Below, one piece after another: positions 46,506 to 58,295 of a DNA stretch of 64,000 nt (its first letter is position 1; each line of letters opens with the position of its first letter). A model generated the notes under the pieces. The model was not told the origin of the DNA. It did not search any database and saw only the letters and a list, made by a program, of their open reading frames with translations. The position numbers and the translations under genes were made by a program. Source of the DNA: Diogma glabrata (taxonomy: Eukaryota; Arthropoda; Insecta; Diptera; Cylindrotomidae); the NCBI GenBank assembly GCA_963693315.1, contig OY856186.1, positions 95,646,943 to 95,710,942 of the forward strand, given 5' to 3'.

Positions 46506-49293
46506 CTCCATCAAGGTGTATGTGCATACATTCATGAGAGTGTTGGATATAAACGCTTTCCAAATTATGAAGTACATGGTGATGGCTACAGTACAGTAGT
46601 ATTAAAGGTTTGTCTACCTGAAATTTCTTTTTTCACAATAGCTCTATACCGGTCCCCAAACAAACATAATCCCAATTTTTTTAATGACTTGACTAATGTT
46701 GTCGACGAAATTAGAGCACAATTTCAAAGTTGTGAGGTTATCGTTACCGGTGACTTCAACGTCCACAACAAATCGTGGTTGGAATTTTCCAAAATGACAG
46801 ACGACAACAATGGAAGGCAGGCAGAAATATTTGCTGCATCGCACGACCTGACGCAGATTGTAAAAAGCCCAACTTTCACTCCTTGTAATGGCGGTGATAA
46901 AAGTTTTCTCTTAGACCTTTATCTCACATCTATGCCAGATATTACGAGTGTCAATGTCGATAAGGTTAGTATTGGAAATTCTGACCATTATCTAGTCACA
47001 TCAGTTATCAAAGCTGATTTGCTACAAACTGGAGTTCCCAAATCCCGTAAAGTGTTTCACTTTTCAAGGATGGACACCAATGGTCTCCGAAGTTTTTTTC
47101 AAGGTTTCCCTTTTGATCGTCATTGTTTTTATACTGACGATGTAAATGTTTCTGCTCAAAACTTTACTGAAACCATTCAATTCAGTATCAACAAATTCGT
47201 TCCCTTTTCAATAATGAAACCCCAACAAAAGTATTTGTTTTCGAAAGCAGTCAAATTGGCTCTTAGAAACAAACGTAGATTATTTAATATTTGGATTCAC
47301 AAAAAGAACTCTGTTAATCGATCCCAATATTTAAAGGCTAATAAAATATCAAACCAGATAATCGAAAACGAAAAAGCAGAGATTGACAGAGCGAAAGCGG
47401 CAAAACTTTCGAGTGTGTCAATTTCTGACAAAAGTTTTTACAGTGCCATTAATTCTTTAAATTGTGGTACTAAATCTTCTATCCCTCCTATCATTGATGG
47501 TGACTCAATCATTACTGACCCTGTAAGGAAAGCTACATTGTTCGCGGAACGCTTTGCTTCAAATTCAACAGTTTTAGAAACTCCCAAAGAAATACCCCAA
47601 ATCCAGTCTTCAGGAGTTAATATGAAACAATTACATTTCAAACCCAAAATTGTCGAAAAACTTTTAAGGGGGTTAAACAACAACAAAGCTTCTGGTCTGG
47701 ACAACATTCCTCCTGTCATTCTAAAAACATTTTCAAAAGAACTTGCACCAACCCTCACCAAAATATTTTATAAATCCTATAAATCTGGTATTTATCCATC
47801 CTGCTGGAAGTTGGCCAATGTCCAGCCTGTCCCAAAAAAAGGAACGAAATGTGATATTTCAAATTATAGACCAATAGCCTTACTCCCAGTCATGTCTAAA
47901 ATATACGAGCACTATATTAATTCACACATATCCAAATTTTTGGAAGACAACCATTTGATATCTGACAGCCAATACGGTTTTAGAAACAAAAGATCAACAA
48001 CCGATCTATTGAACTATGTGGCACATATTTGGAATAGCATACTTGAGAAAGGTGGTGAAACGTACGTAATCGCATTAGACATCTCAAAAGCATTTGATCG
48101 AATTTGGCATGCCAACTTGATCAACAAGCTCGTTGCGTACGGTTTTCATCCCGCAGTCGTGAAGTTGATTCAAAATTTTCTGTCTAACCGATACATCTCG
48201 GTATCTATAGATGGCTTTTCTTCTGAGTCCAAATTAATTAACGCTGGTGTACTCCAAGGCTCAGTTTTATCTCCCACTTTATTTTTAATTTATATCAACG
48301 AACTGTTGCAAATCACCAGTAACCCAATAAATAGTTTTGCAGATGATAGTACACTGCACAAGTCATTCGTCCCCCTATCTTCAAAGGGTAAAATGCATGA
48401 ACGAATAAATCCCGTCCGGAGAGACGCTGCCATAAATGTAAACGAGGACCTAAAAAAAGTCGCCGATTGGGGTGACAAAAATTTGGTCAATTTTAATTCC
48501 ACCAAAACACAGTTATTGATTGTTTCCAGATCAAAGACCGAGTTTCCCAACGATATTTCAATTAATATGTGTGACGACCAAATACGCGAATGTGAAAGCA
48601 TTCGTTTATTGGGAGTCACAATATCCAATGACTTACTCTGGAACGACCATATAATGGCCATGGCAAAGAGCGCGTCAAGAAAACTCGGCCTCCTCAATAG
48701 ATGTAAAAAATATTTTACTCCGCATCAATTACTCCACATTTATAAGTCCTATATTCGTCCCTGTATGGAGTATTGTTGTCAAGTTTGGGGCGCTGCATCT
48801 GTTACTATCCTGGCTCTTTTGGACTCTGTTCAAAAGCGAGCTATACGAATTGTTGGTGATCGAGATTTAACATTAGGTCTTGATTCCCTGCAACATCGTC
48901 GCACTGTTGCTGATCTCGTTGTTTTTTATAAATATCGTCACCAGCAGTGCTCGGATGAAATCAGGTCCATAATGCCTCAGACATATGTTTTTCCCCGTTT
49001 TACTCGTCAATCGGTGTGTGCGGGCGGTCGAACTGTCGAGATTACTCACTGTCATAGTAATAGAATGCAAAGAGAATTCTTTGTGCGTACATCGTACACA
49101 TGGAATGCGTTGCCCGAATCAATAGTCTCGAGTGCTTTCAATCCACAAAGATTTAAAAAAGGCGTCCACCTATACCTCAAGACGCATGTTGTTGTGGGAC
49201 CTACGTCTTAAAAGGTATCTATGTGTTGTTGTGACACATTTTGTAATTCCTACTACACAACACTTCTTATTAAAAAAAAAAAAAAAAAAAAAA
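46506..49293 (+). mobile_element. LINE-A copy 3, inserted in gypsy pol
   Basis: One open frame from 46506 (LHQGVCAYIHESVG) through 49211, without an ATG at the truncated front. It encodes the endonuclease C-terminal half (YRSPNKHNP, VTGDFNVHNKSW, GNSDHYLV), the reverse transcriptase (FADDST catalytic motif, GVLQGSVLSP) and the tail RPCMEYCCQVWG. The 3' UTR is 60 bp, with a poly(A) of about 22. It differs from copy 2 at several residues (VDKVSIG for VDKGSIG, KAVKLAL for KAAKLAL, DPVRKAT for DPARKAT). Confidence 0.92.
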
Positions 49294-51225
49294 TTTGGAC
49301 TTAATATAAATGTATCCAAATGCGAATTTGGTTTCGAAACACTTAATTTTCTCGGGTATACTATTTCCAAAGATGGAATCAGTCCTTCTAAAGAACGCAT
49401 AGAAGATTTGCTTAAATTAGAACCACCTACTTCTGTTAAACAGACACAAAAATTCTTAGGCATGATAAATTATTATCATAGGTTCTTACCACACAATGCA
49501 GACATGCTAGCTCCAATATATGATCATATGAAAACTTTTACTAAAACGAAAACAACCAAGAATATTTTTCCATTTCCAGAACAATGTATACAAGCTTTTG
49601 ATAACGTTAAAACGGCATTAGCAAAAATGACATTATTGGTTCATCCTTTAAACAAAGCTAAACTCAATATAACGTCTGACTGTTCAGAAATAGCCATAGG
49701 AGCAGTCCTTCAGCAATTCAATGTCAAAAGAAATATTTGGGAGCCGCTAAGTTTTTTTTCGAAAAAGCTTCAGCCAGCAGAGCAGCGTTACTCTGCCTTT
49801 GACAAAGAACTATTGGCAATATATCAGTCAATAAAGCATTTTAAACATTTTGTTGAGGGACGACAGTTTTTCGTATATACCGATCATAAACCGTTGATTT
49901 CAGCCATTACATCAAAAACAGATCGCAGTCCACGTCAAACTAGGCATCTCGAATTCATATCCGAATTCACCACAGATATTCGCCATATTTCCGGAAAAGA
50001 TAATTTAATTGCTGATTATCTTTCTCGACCTAATATTTCAGTAATTAATAACACTGGAATAGAAATCGAACGACTAGTTAAACTACAGGCGGACGATGAT
50101 GAGCTAAAATCTATTTTAATAGATCAAGAAAATAATAGTAGGCGGTGGAAATTAGAATCAGTCGCTGTAAATGATTCAAATATATGGTGTGAAATATCAT
50201 CTAGGGAAAATCGACCATATATACCGAAGTCATTGCGTCGTGAAATTTTCGAAACACTACATAATTTAGCTTATCGCATTAAAGGCACCAGGAAACTGAT
50301 ATCGAGCAAATATTTCTGGCCTAACATGCAAGTGGAAATAGGAGATTGGGCAAAAGCTTGTTTAAATTGCCAGCGATCGAAAGTTTACCGACACACGAAA
50401 TCAGCACCAGGTCAATTTATTTTACCAAGAAGCCGATTCGAACATATCCATTTGGATTTAGTTGGTCCTCTCCCTCGTTCACATGGTTGTTCATATATTT
50501 TAACCATCGTTGACCGCTTTACCAGATGGCCGGAGGCGTACCCTTTAAAAGATGGTACCGCGATAGTAACAGCAAAAACATTCATCTTACAATACATTTC
50601 ACGTTTTGGATCGCCACTAACTATCACCACGGATCAAGGAACGATATTCGAATCAAAATTAATGGAAGAACTAACTAAATTAATTGGTGCTCACAGGATT
50701 CACACAACTGCCTATCACCCTGCAGGTAACGGTATGGTTGAAAGATTCCACCGAACTCTTAAGAGTTCCCTTCGAGCACGAGCAAATACACAAGAGTGGT
50801 TCGAAGAACTACCATTTGTCTTATTAGGAATGAGAACATCCATTAAAGAGGATTTACAATGTTCGCCAGCTGATTTAGTTTATGGCCAATCTCTCAGAGT
50901 CCCAGGTGAACTTGTCGTTAAAACAAGAAGCGACGAAAGATTGGATTCTAATGATTTTATTGACAAACTTAGACAACAAATGCGACATCTTGAAGCAAAA
51001 AACCCTCGCGAGCCTAACAACAATAAGGCGTATATGCCGAAAGATTTAGAGACGTGCGATTATGTCTTTGTAAGAGTAGACCGAATGAAAGTAGGATTGG
51101 AATGTCCATATGAAGGACCATACCGAGTAATACGCAGATTCAGAAAACAATTTACGTTGGACATAAATGGCAAATATCAAACGATAGGAATTGATAGAAT
51201 AAAACCGGCATATACAGTCAAATAG
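49292..51225 (+). pseudogene. Gypsy pol 3' part: RT end, RNase H, integrase (plus copy)
   Basis: Open from the LINE-A poly(A) to the stop at 51223-51225. The order is RT thumb (LNFLGYTIS), RNase H (DCSEIAIGAVL, YTDHKPLISA), integrase zinc region lacking the second His (LHNLAYRIKGT), integrase core (HLDLVGPLP, TTDQG, GNGMVERFHR), and the C-terminal YEGPYRVIRRFRKQFTLD. The lead-in from the LINE-A poly(A) is fused in frame by chance. Confidence 0.92.
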
Positions 51226-51270
51226 ATTATTCTCAAAATATAACATTTTATCTAAATTCATGAAATTCTT

Positions 51271-51282
51271 GAAGGAGGGTTA
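51271..51282 (+). promoter_or_regulatory. Polypurine tract before the 3' LTR
   Basis: GAAGGAGGG, then TTA, directly precedes the LTR start TGTAGAGAC, as expected for plus-strand DNA priming. Confidence 0.7.
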
Positions 51283-52367
51283 TGTAGAGACAAAACATAC
51301 ATTTTACACGCAAAAACACATATACATCTACACTCATAAAAATACCGATATTTTATAAAATATAAAATTTATTATCTTTAAAATTTAATATCAATTAAAC
51401 GATCAAGCTGATCATATCTAAATATAAAATATAAAAATCTAGTTTGTAAAATAAAGTTCAATCAATGTGTTAAATAAATAACTGAAATAATAGTACATTA
51501 TATACCGAGGTGATAAAGTAAATTTTCTACATTGAGGTGGATATTAATTCGCGAGAAACGAAGTTTCGAGCGAATTAAGCACCGAAATGGAGAAAATTTT
51601 CTTCACCGAGGTTTATATACTATTTTTTTTACTACTTGATATAAAAAATGCACTAAAACTCTTTAATTATTCACAAAATAAAATGTCAATTAATAAGCAA
51701 ATGGTGAATAAATAAAATTTTTGATTTGGTGAAACATTGTGTATCATATCATTGGATTGCGTATTGGATATCTATTATTCAGGACTGCTTAGTTAGAAAT
51801 TTATTTTCAATAAATTTTCTTAAAACTATATAAAAATCACATATGCTTTGCATTAAAATATATAGCTTTTATTTATTTTTGACATGAATTGAATTGAATG
51901 AAAATCTGTTCAATATTGTTGAGTCAAATTTAGAATTTTTTTAGTCTACAACTCACAACTAAACTAAATTTCTACAGAATTCTGTTTAACACGAATTAAA
52001 ATTTCAAATAAACTAAACTATAGTTGCAAAGAAATTTTTGCATTCATTCATTATTTATTATTATTAAAATAAAATCAAAACGCTTATTATTTTTTAATAT
52101 ATTATTATTATTTTAAGAAGAAACTAAAAAAATTCAAAGATGAACTCAGTTAACAAACGAACAAAAATTATATTTCCATTATTTACTAAGGTGCTAAAAT
52201 ACTTATTATTAGGTGTGGGGAATAATTATTAGTAACCTTAGCTGAGAAAAATACCTTTTGTCTTGGGTTTTTGAGTAAATAATTGAAATTTCTCATGCAA
52301 GTAGTAAAAAAAAAGAATTATTATTAAAAATTAAAGTTTATAGTTATTCAAAAAACAAACTATAACA
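51283..52367 (+). mobile_element. Gypsy 3' LTR (plus copy) with nested element H
   Basis: The LTR runs from TGTAGAGAC to CTATAACA, 1085 bp in total. Removing the insertion at 51491-52311 leaves about 264 bp that match the LTR at 21429 almost exactly. Confidence 0.9.
51491..52311 (+). mobile_element. Element H: palindromic module plus body, inserted in LTR
   Basis: The module (51491-51622) starts TAGTACATTATATACCGAGG, has the core CGCGAGAAACGAAGTTTCG and ends CCGAGGTTTATATACTATTT. The body is bounded by TTTTTTTTACTACTTG (51623-51638) and its complement CAAGTAGTAAAAAAAA (52298-52313). The uninterrupted LTR at 21429 is the empty site. No protein is encoded. Copies are at 36279-37077 and about 59795-60615. 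Confidence 0.85.
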
Positions 52368-52736
52368 CCCTAAAGGACTTGTTTTTTGTTTTCCTATAAC
52401 CTTTCTTAGGACGTAAAATTAGACTAAATTTGCTACAATATGATAGGAGAACTGTCTCTGTAGACCCAATAGTTTCCGAGATCAAGCCTTTCAAAGTTTA
52501 TCATGTTTTCGAACTTTCGTAACTTTTTGCAATTCTTTCGTTACAAATGAATTTTGACCCTGAATATACTATCCAAGCCCTGTACTTTTATGATGGGATG
52601 TTAAAAAAGAAAATGACAAGTGTGAACGATGATGTTTAAGCTAAACTACGAATAATGAAGTAAAAAAGATAAGTACAACAAAAGTTAGAAAGTTTATTTG
52701 TTAGGAAATTGAGTAATATTCAACATCCATCAAAAA
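52368..52736. repeat. Repeat R fragment and non-coding DNA
   Basis: CCTAAAGGACTTG, AATTTGCTACAATATGATAG and GACCCAATAGTTTCCGAGAT identify repeat R up to about 52510. The remainder is AT-rich and leads to the 3' end of the exon fragment on the minus strand. Confidence 0.65.
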
Positions 52737-52928
52737 ATTAAATTAATTTAGCCCTCTTGGAAGGTCCCGCTTCAGTTTCGTCCGTATCTGGATCGACGTA
52801 TTGGGATGGCATATCCCCATCACATCAGGGGATGGTGATGAATCGTCGACGTCTTGTGCCCACAAGTCATTCTCCATTTCGACATCGGAGAGATCGTCAC
52901 CTTCTGGGATATCTGCTACTGCAACCAC
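52737..52928 (-). pseudogene. C-terminal gene fragment, minus copy
   Basis: Inverted copy of 59188-59368 (see there). It opens after a splice-acceptor-like TTGTGGTTGCAG (minus strand), reads VADIPEGDDLSDVEME and ENDLWAQDVDDSSPSP, then meets the same apparent one-base loss in the G run. Confidence 0.55.
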
Positions 52929-53074
52929 AAAAATGATCAGGTACAGTTACACAATCTTCTTTTCTCATCGGCCACCACACACATATATTATATTTATCAA
53001 TACAATTATTAGGACAGGGATGTAGAAAACTCTACAAAGGTATATTGCAAACAATTCGAAGTTCGAAAAAAGTG

Positions 53075-53340
53075 ATAAACTTTGATAGGCGTAATCTCGG
53101 AAACTATTGGGTCTACAGAGACAGTTCTAGTATCATGTTGTAGCAAATTTAGGCTACTTTAAAAACGTCCTAAAAGAGGTTAAAGAAAAAACTAGTCCTT
53201 TAGGGTTATAATCGCCAAAATTTGAAAAAATAACGATTTTTGACGAAGTTGCGTTCGGCGCTCAAGGTCACAAACTTGGATTATTCATTAGGCTAGCATC
53301 ATAAACAAGTCTGCAAAAAATAAGAACTACCGGATTTGAC
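53075..53340. repeat. Dispersed repeat R, fuller copy
   Basis: Contains CTCGGAAACTATTGGGTCTA, AAAGTAGCC-type, CCTTTAGGGTTATAATCGCC, GACGAAGTTGCGTTCGGCGC and AAGTTTGTGACC-type phrases in inverse order to copy 1 (21033-21428). It adjoins the unknown frame that follows. Confidence 0.7.
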
Positions 53341-53812
53341 GCATACTACCCCATACTCTCAGGCGACAAAGCTACTGGACTATTAAGGCAAAATGAGAGA
53401 AAAGAAAATAAGTTGTGTTCTAATTGCAATCCTGAAATGTGTATTGTAAAGGAAAGAATTAGCAAAGCAATAAAGATCTTAATTGAAAATGGTAGAACTT
53501 ATACACGAAGAGGCGATCATCTAAAGAAATTAACTAATACTAAGTTTCTGATTTTCAAATTTGTGAAGGAAGCAATATACTTACACTAATGATGAAAATA
53601 TTCCGGAAATTCATACTGGAACTGACATAATTCCTATTATGAATCCACATATACAAGCAACACCAATGATGATTTCAACACAACCAGAAACTGCCGAAAA
53701 TAATCATCCATACAAGAGGCCTGAACGTAATAAAAAGGAATCTGGCTATGTTAAAAGAAAAATTAAATTTGTATTGAATTTGATTATTTTGTTTGAAATT
53801 ATTTTAAAATAA
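53341..53812 (+). pseudogene. Unrecognised protein fragment with a Cys cluster, frameshifted
   Basis: The frame 53341-53589 reads GDKATGLLRQNERKE, NKLCSNCNPEMCIVKERI and NGRTYTRRGDHLKKL and then stops. A shifted frame to 53812 continues in similar composition (YTNDENIPEIHTGTD, NNHPYKRPERNKK, SGYVKRKIKF). The CxxCxxxxC cluster could bind zinc. I do not recognise the family. A degraded transposon or Gag-like protein is possible, but nothing proves it. An inverted copy lies at 58296-58765. Confidence 0.4.
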
Positions 53813-54140
53813 ATTGCTTAATATTCTTGCATTATACAAATTAATAGTTATAACTTATAATCAACATTTGGTTTATATATATAAAAAAAAAGAGCAATGT
53901 AGTAAGTGAAGTCCGAACACACTCTAATTGGTGTACTAAACATTGTTCATAGCGGTTTTAACATTAAGATGCACTTGTAAATTTGTTGTGACCACGGTAT
54001 TACCTGCTTCGCGTTACATAAGTTTTGGTCAACATAAATCTAAAATAATCAGTTGGAAATCTCTTATCGACCAGCGTGTAATTTTCATAAACTCATGTCA
54101 TTGTGATTACGTCTTTGTTTTCGTTTTAATGTATATATAA
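53813..54140. other. AT-rich DNA without a recognised gene
   Basis: A short open frame (53943-54140) has no motif and ends at the FB border. Inverted copy at 57966-58295. Confidence 0.4.
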
Positions 54141-55158
54141 GCGGAAAAAAACATCAAAAATGTAAATACAGCAGTTTTTTAGAGAGATTAGGTACACAAC
54201 GTAAAAAAACAAATAAAAAGCAATGATATCTTATCACACGCACATTTCAGCGGTAAGAACGTCAAAGGAACCAAATCAGGAGTTTGTTTTTAGGGTTTAA
54301 TACACAACATAAAAGTACCAAACCAAAGAAATGATACATTTTGATAAGCAGATTGGATACTGCGACAGTAAAAACATTTCATGTAACTATTCAAGCTAAA
54401 ATTTTCAATAAACATACCAAGCTACAAAAATGTATGTACATTTTATGAACTAAAACTTAAAAATAAAAAATATATAAATAAATAGTCCCGATGGTCGACA
54501 CAATTAAGTTTACAAAGTATAAATTTATTTTTCTTCGAATTCTAAATGTACAATGCATTATTTGAAAGTTAATCTGAAACGAGAGAAGTACAAGCCAAAC
54601 GCAAAAACTCTTTGAAGGCACACAGTATTTTATTTTTGAAAGCCCTAATTTTGGGCGTTTAATGACAAGAGATCCCTTACACTTCAAAGAGCTTTTGCGT
54701 TTGGCTTGTACTTCTCTCGTTTCAGATTAACTTTCAAATAATGCATTGTACATTTAGAATTCGAAGAAAAATAAATTTATACTTTGTAAACTTAATTGTG
54801 TCGACCATCGGGACTATTTATTTATATATTTTTTATTTTTAAGTTTTAGTTCATAAAATGTACATACATTTTTGTAGCTTGGTATGTTTATTGAAAATTT
54901 TAGCTTGAATAGTTACATGAAATGTTTTTACTGTCGCAGTATCCAATCTGCTTATCAAAATGTATCATTTCTTTGGTTTGGTACTTTTATGTTGTGTATT
55001 AAACCCTAAAAACAAACTCCTGATTTGGTTCCTTTGACGTTCTTACCGCTGAAATGTGCGTGTGATAAGATATCATTGCTTTTTATTTGTTTTTTTACGT
55101 TGTGTACCTAATCTCTCTAAAAAACTGCTGTATTTACATTTTTGATGTTTTTTTCCGC
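54141..55158 (-). mobile_element. FB foldback element, copy 4 (longest)
   Basis: The palindrome is centred at 54649.5. The arms start GCGGAAAAAAACATC (54141) and end GATGTTTTTTTCCGC (55158). The loop (about 54618-54682) is in the opposite orientation to copies 1, 3 and 5. The arms include one full degenerate tandem unit more than copy 3, which makes them about 480 bp. Confidence 0.9.
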
Positions 55159-55339
55159 TAAGATATCATTTCTTTTTGTTTGTTTTGTTTTCGTACATTG
55201 TGTATTAAACATCTTAAAAAAAACTGCTGAATTTACATTTTTAATGTTTTTTCCGTTGATATCATTTCTTTTTTGTTGGTCTATATAAAAAAAATATAAC
55301 ATCAATATCCAATTTTTAATCCATTACTAATCCCTTTTC
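55159..55339 (-). repeat. Degenerate tandem units beside FB copy 4
   Basis: Reverse complement of 35000-35160, with the units GATATCATTTCTTTTTGTT and TGAATTTACATTTTTAATG. Confidence 0.75.
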
Positions 55340-55460
55340 AATTATTATCCAATCCACATCCATTCCATATCTAATCCATATCCAATCCATATCCAATCCA
55401 TATCCAATCCATATCCAATCCATATCCAATCCATATCCATATCCAATCCATATTCAATTC
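55340..55460 (-). repeat. GGATATGGATTG minisatellite, inverted array
   Basis: Reads CAATCCATATCC on this strand. Reverse complement of array 2b, sharing its irregular GGATATGGATATGG spot. Confidence 0.95.
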
Positions 55461-55463
55461 AAT

Positions 55464-56989
55464 TTAAATTCTAGCGGGATTGACGAAATTACAAACAAAC
55501 TTATAAAAGAGATATCACCTCTTTTAGTGGATGTATTAGCCTACATCTTTAACTTAAGCATTGAAACAGGTATTTTTCCTAAAGCATTAAAGCGTGCTGT
55601 AATTATTCCTCTATATAAAAAAATGACAAAACAAAGGTCGAAAACTATAGACCAATCTCTATGCTCTCAGTTTTTGCAAAAATATTTGAGAAATGCATCA
55701 AGAATAGGGTTTTATCTTTCTTAGATAAAATTAATTTCTTCAGCCCCTCACAATTTGGTTTTCGAGTTGGTCTTAGTACAGAAGACGCTTTACTTCACTT
55801 CTTAAATTCTGTATATGTTGGCTTGAATAATAAAGAAATTGTATCAGGATTATTTATAGACATCACTAAGGCATTTGACATGGTCGTACACTGCCTTCTG
55901 TTGGAAAAACTGCATGCAGCTGGTTTTAGAGGATTTATTCTGAAATGGTTTAGTTCATATCTATTTCAGAGACCAGTATCAGTAAAAATTAATAAAGAAA
56001 CGAGTTCTGAAAGATCATATAATATTGGCGTGCCACAAGGTTCGGTTTTAGGGCCGATTTTATTCTTAATCTACATAAATTCTTTATTTAAGCTAAATTT
56101 CCATGGAAAAATTTCAGCTTTTGCAGATGATATGGCCTTATGTTATATTCAAAATAAAATAAACATGATAACGGATCAGATGAATCAAGATTTAGATCTT
56201 CTAAATAAATGGTTCTCAGTTCATTCGATGATAATTAGTGATAAAACAAAAATTGTTCACTTTAGTCCTAACATTGGATTGACACAACCTCCATTAGTAA
56301 CCAGTCATGCGCTAGAATGTGATAAAAATAACTGCACCAGGAATTGTTTAAATATTGAAGTTGTTTCTCAGTTCAAATACCTTGGTGTAACTCTGGATAG
56401 TGCTTTAAATTGGAAAGCACATGCAGATGACCTAAGGAAATATTTTTTGGTGGTAAATACAAAATTTTACTTCTTAAAGTCTGCATGCCCTGTTAGGGTT
56501 TTAAAATCCATCTATTATGCCTTATTCCAGTCGAAACTTCAATATGGAATAACTTGTTGGGGTGGCGCTTATAAAAGCTCTCTAAAACCCCTAGTTACCG
56601 CACAGAAACACGCAATCAGAATTATTTATGGTAAGAAACAAACTGATAGCTCCTGGCCAGTGTTTTGCAATAACTTTATATTGCCATTAAGACATCTTTA
56701 TATTTACAAGATATTAAAAATATTTTATAGTAGAAGCGGAAATCGTTTGTTTCGATTATTGGACCCCTCAGGTAGGCTACGCTCACACAATATTTGCATT
56801 GCTTCAATTCCTCGTTTTAGAACAACACATTTTAAACAATATTTTCTTGTAAACGCTCCTGCTCTATTTAATAAACTACCAATTAATCTGCGCTCTGATC
56901 TACTTCCATTGATGGTATTCCTGAAACAGTTGAGATCTTGGTTGTTTACTGTATCAAATGTTGAAAGTCTGTTTGAAGTTTTGGTCTAA
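55464..56989 (+). pseudogene. LINE-B copy 3, frameshifted
   Basis: Same RT as copies 1 and 2 (GFRVGLSTEDAL, ITKAFDMV, GVPQGSVLGPILF, FADDMAL). It shares the one-base loss after VIIPLYKK and the TDSSWPVF reading with copy 2, and has its own SALNWK where the others have SPLNWK. The 3' part is cut soon after the stop (GCAGATATTAATA at 57003) by FB copy 5, so the LINE-B 3' UTR is missing here. Confidence 0.9.
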
Positions 56990-57004
56990 GTAGCAGATAT
57001 TAAT

Positions 57005-57965
57005 AACGTAAAAAAACAAATAAAAAGCAATGATATCTTATCACACGCACATTTCAGCGGTAAGAACGTCAAAGGAACCAAATCAGGAGTTTGTTTTTAG
57101 GGTTTAATACACAACATAAAAGTACCAAACCAAAGAAATGATACATTTTGATAAGCAGATTGGATACTGCGACAGTAAAAACATTTCATGTAACTATTCA
57201 AGCTAAAATTTTCAATAAACATACCAAGCTACAAAAATGTATGTACATTTTATGAACTAAAACTTAAAAATAAAAAATATATAAATAAATAGTCCCGATG
57301 GTCGACACAATTAAGTTTACAAAGTATAAATTTATTTTTCTTCGAATTCTAAATGTACAATGCATTATTTGAAAGTTAATCTGAAACGAGAGAAGTACAA
57401 GCCAAACGCAAAAGCTCTTTGAAGTGTAAGGGATCTCTTGTCATTAAACGCCCAAAATTAGGGCTTTCAAAAATAAAATACTGTGTGCCTTCAAAGAGTT
57501 TTTGCGTTTGGCTTGTACTTCTCTCGTTTCAGATTAACTTTCAAATAATGCATTGTACATTTAGAATTCGAAGAAAAATAAATTTATACTTTGTAAACTT
57601 AATTGTGTCGACCATCGGGACTATTTATTTATATATTTTTTATTTTTAAGTTTTAGTTCATAAAATGTACATACATTTTTGTAGCTTGGTATGTTTATTG
57701 AAAATTTTAGCTTGAATAGTTACATGAAATGTTTTTACTGTCGCAGTATCCAATCTGCTTATCAAAATGTATCATTTCTTTGGTTTGGTACTTTTATGTT
57801 GTGTATTAAACCCTAAAAACAAACTCCTGATTTGGTTCCTTTGACGTTCTTACCGCTGAAATGTGCGTGTGATAAGATATCATTGCTTTTTATTTGTTTT
57901 TTTACGTTGTGTACCTAATCTCTCTAAAAAACTGCTGTATTTACATTTTTGATGTTTTTTTCCGC
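57005..57965 (+). mobile_element. FB foldback element, copy 5
   Basis: The palindrome is centred near 57456.5 (arms 57005-57425 and 57488-57908). An extra right-hand unit runs to the GTTTTTTTCCGC end at 57965. Its right border is the mirror image of the left border of copy 4: both adjoin the same TTATATATACATTAAAACG sequence. Confidence 0.9.
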
Positions 57966-58295
57966 TTATATATACATTAAAACGAAAACAAAGACGTAAT
58001 CACAATGACATGAGTTTATGAAAATTACACGCTGGTCGATAAGAGATTTCCAACTGATTATTTTAGATTTATGTTGACCAAAACTTATGTAACGCGAAGC
58101 AGGTAATACCGTGGTCACAACAAATTTACAAGTGCATCTTAATGTTAAAACCGCTATGAACAATGTTTAGTACACCAATTAGAGTGTGTTCGGACTTCAC
58201 TTACTACATTGCTCTTTTTTTTTATATATATAAACCAAATGTTGATTATAAGTTATAACTATTAATTTGTATAATGCAAGAATATTAAGCAATTT
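57966..58295. repeat. Inverted copy of 53813-54140
   Basis: Reverse complement of the AT-rich stretch left of FB copy 4. No gene. Confidence 0.85.
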
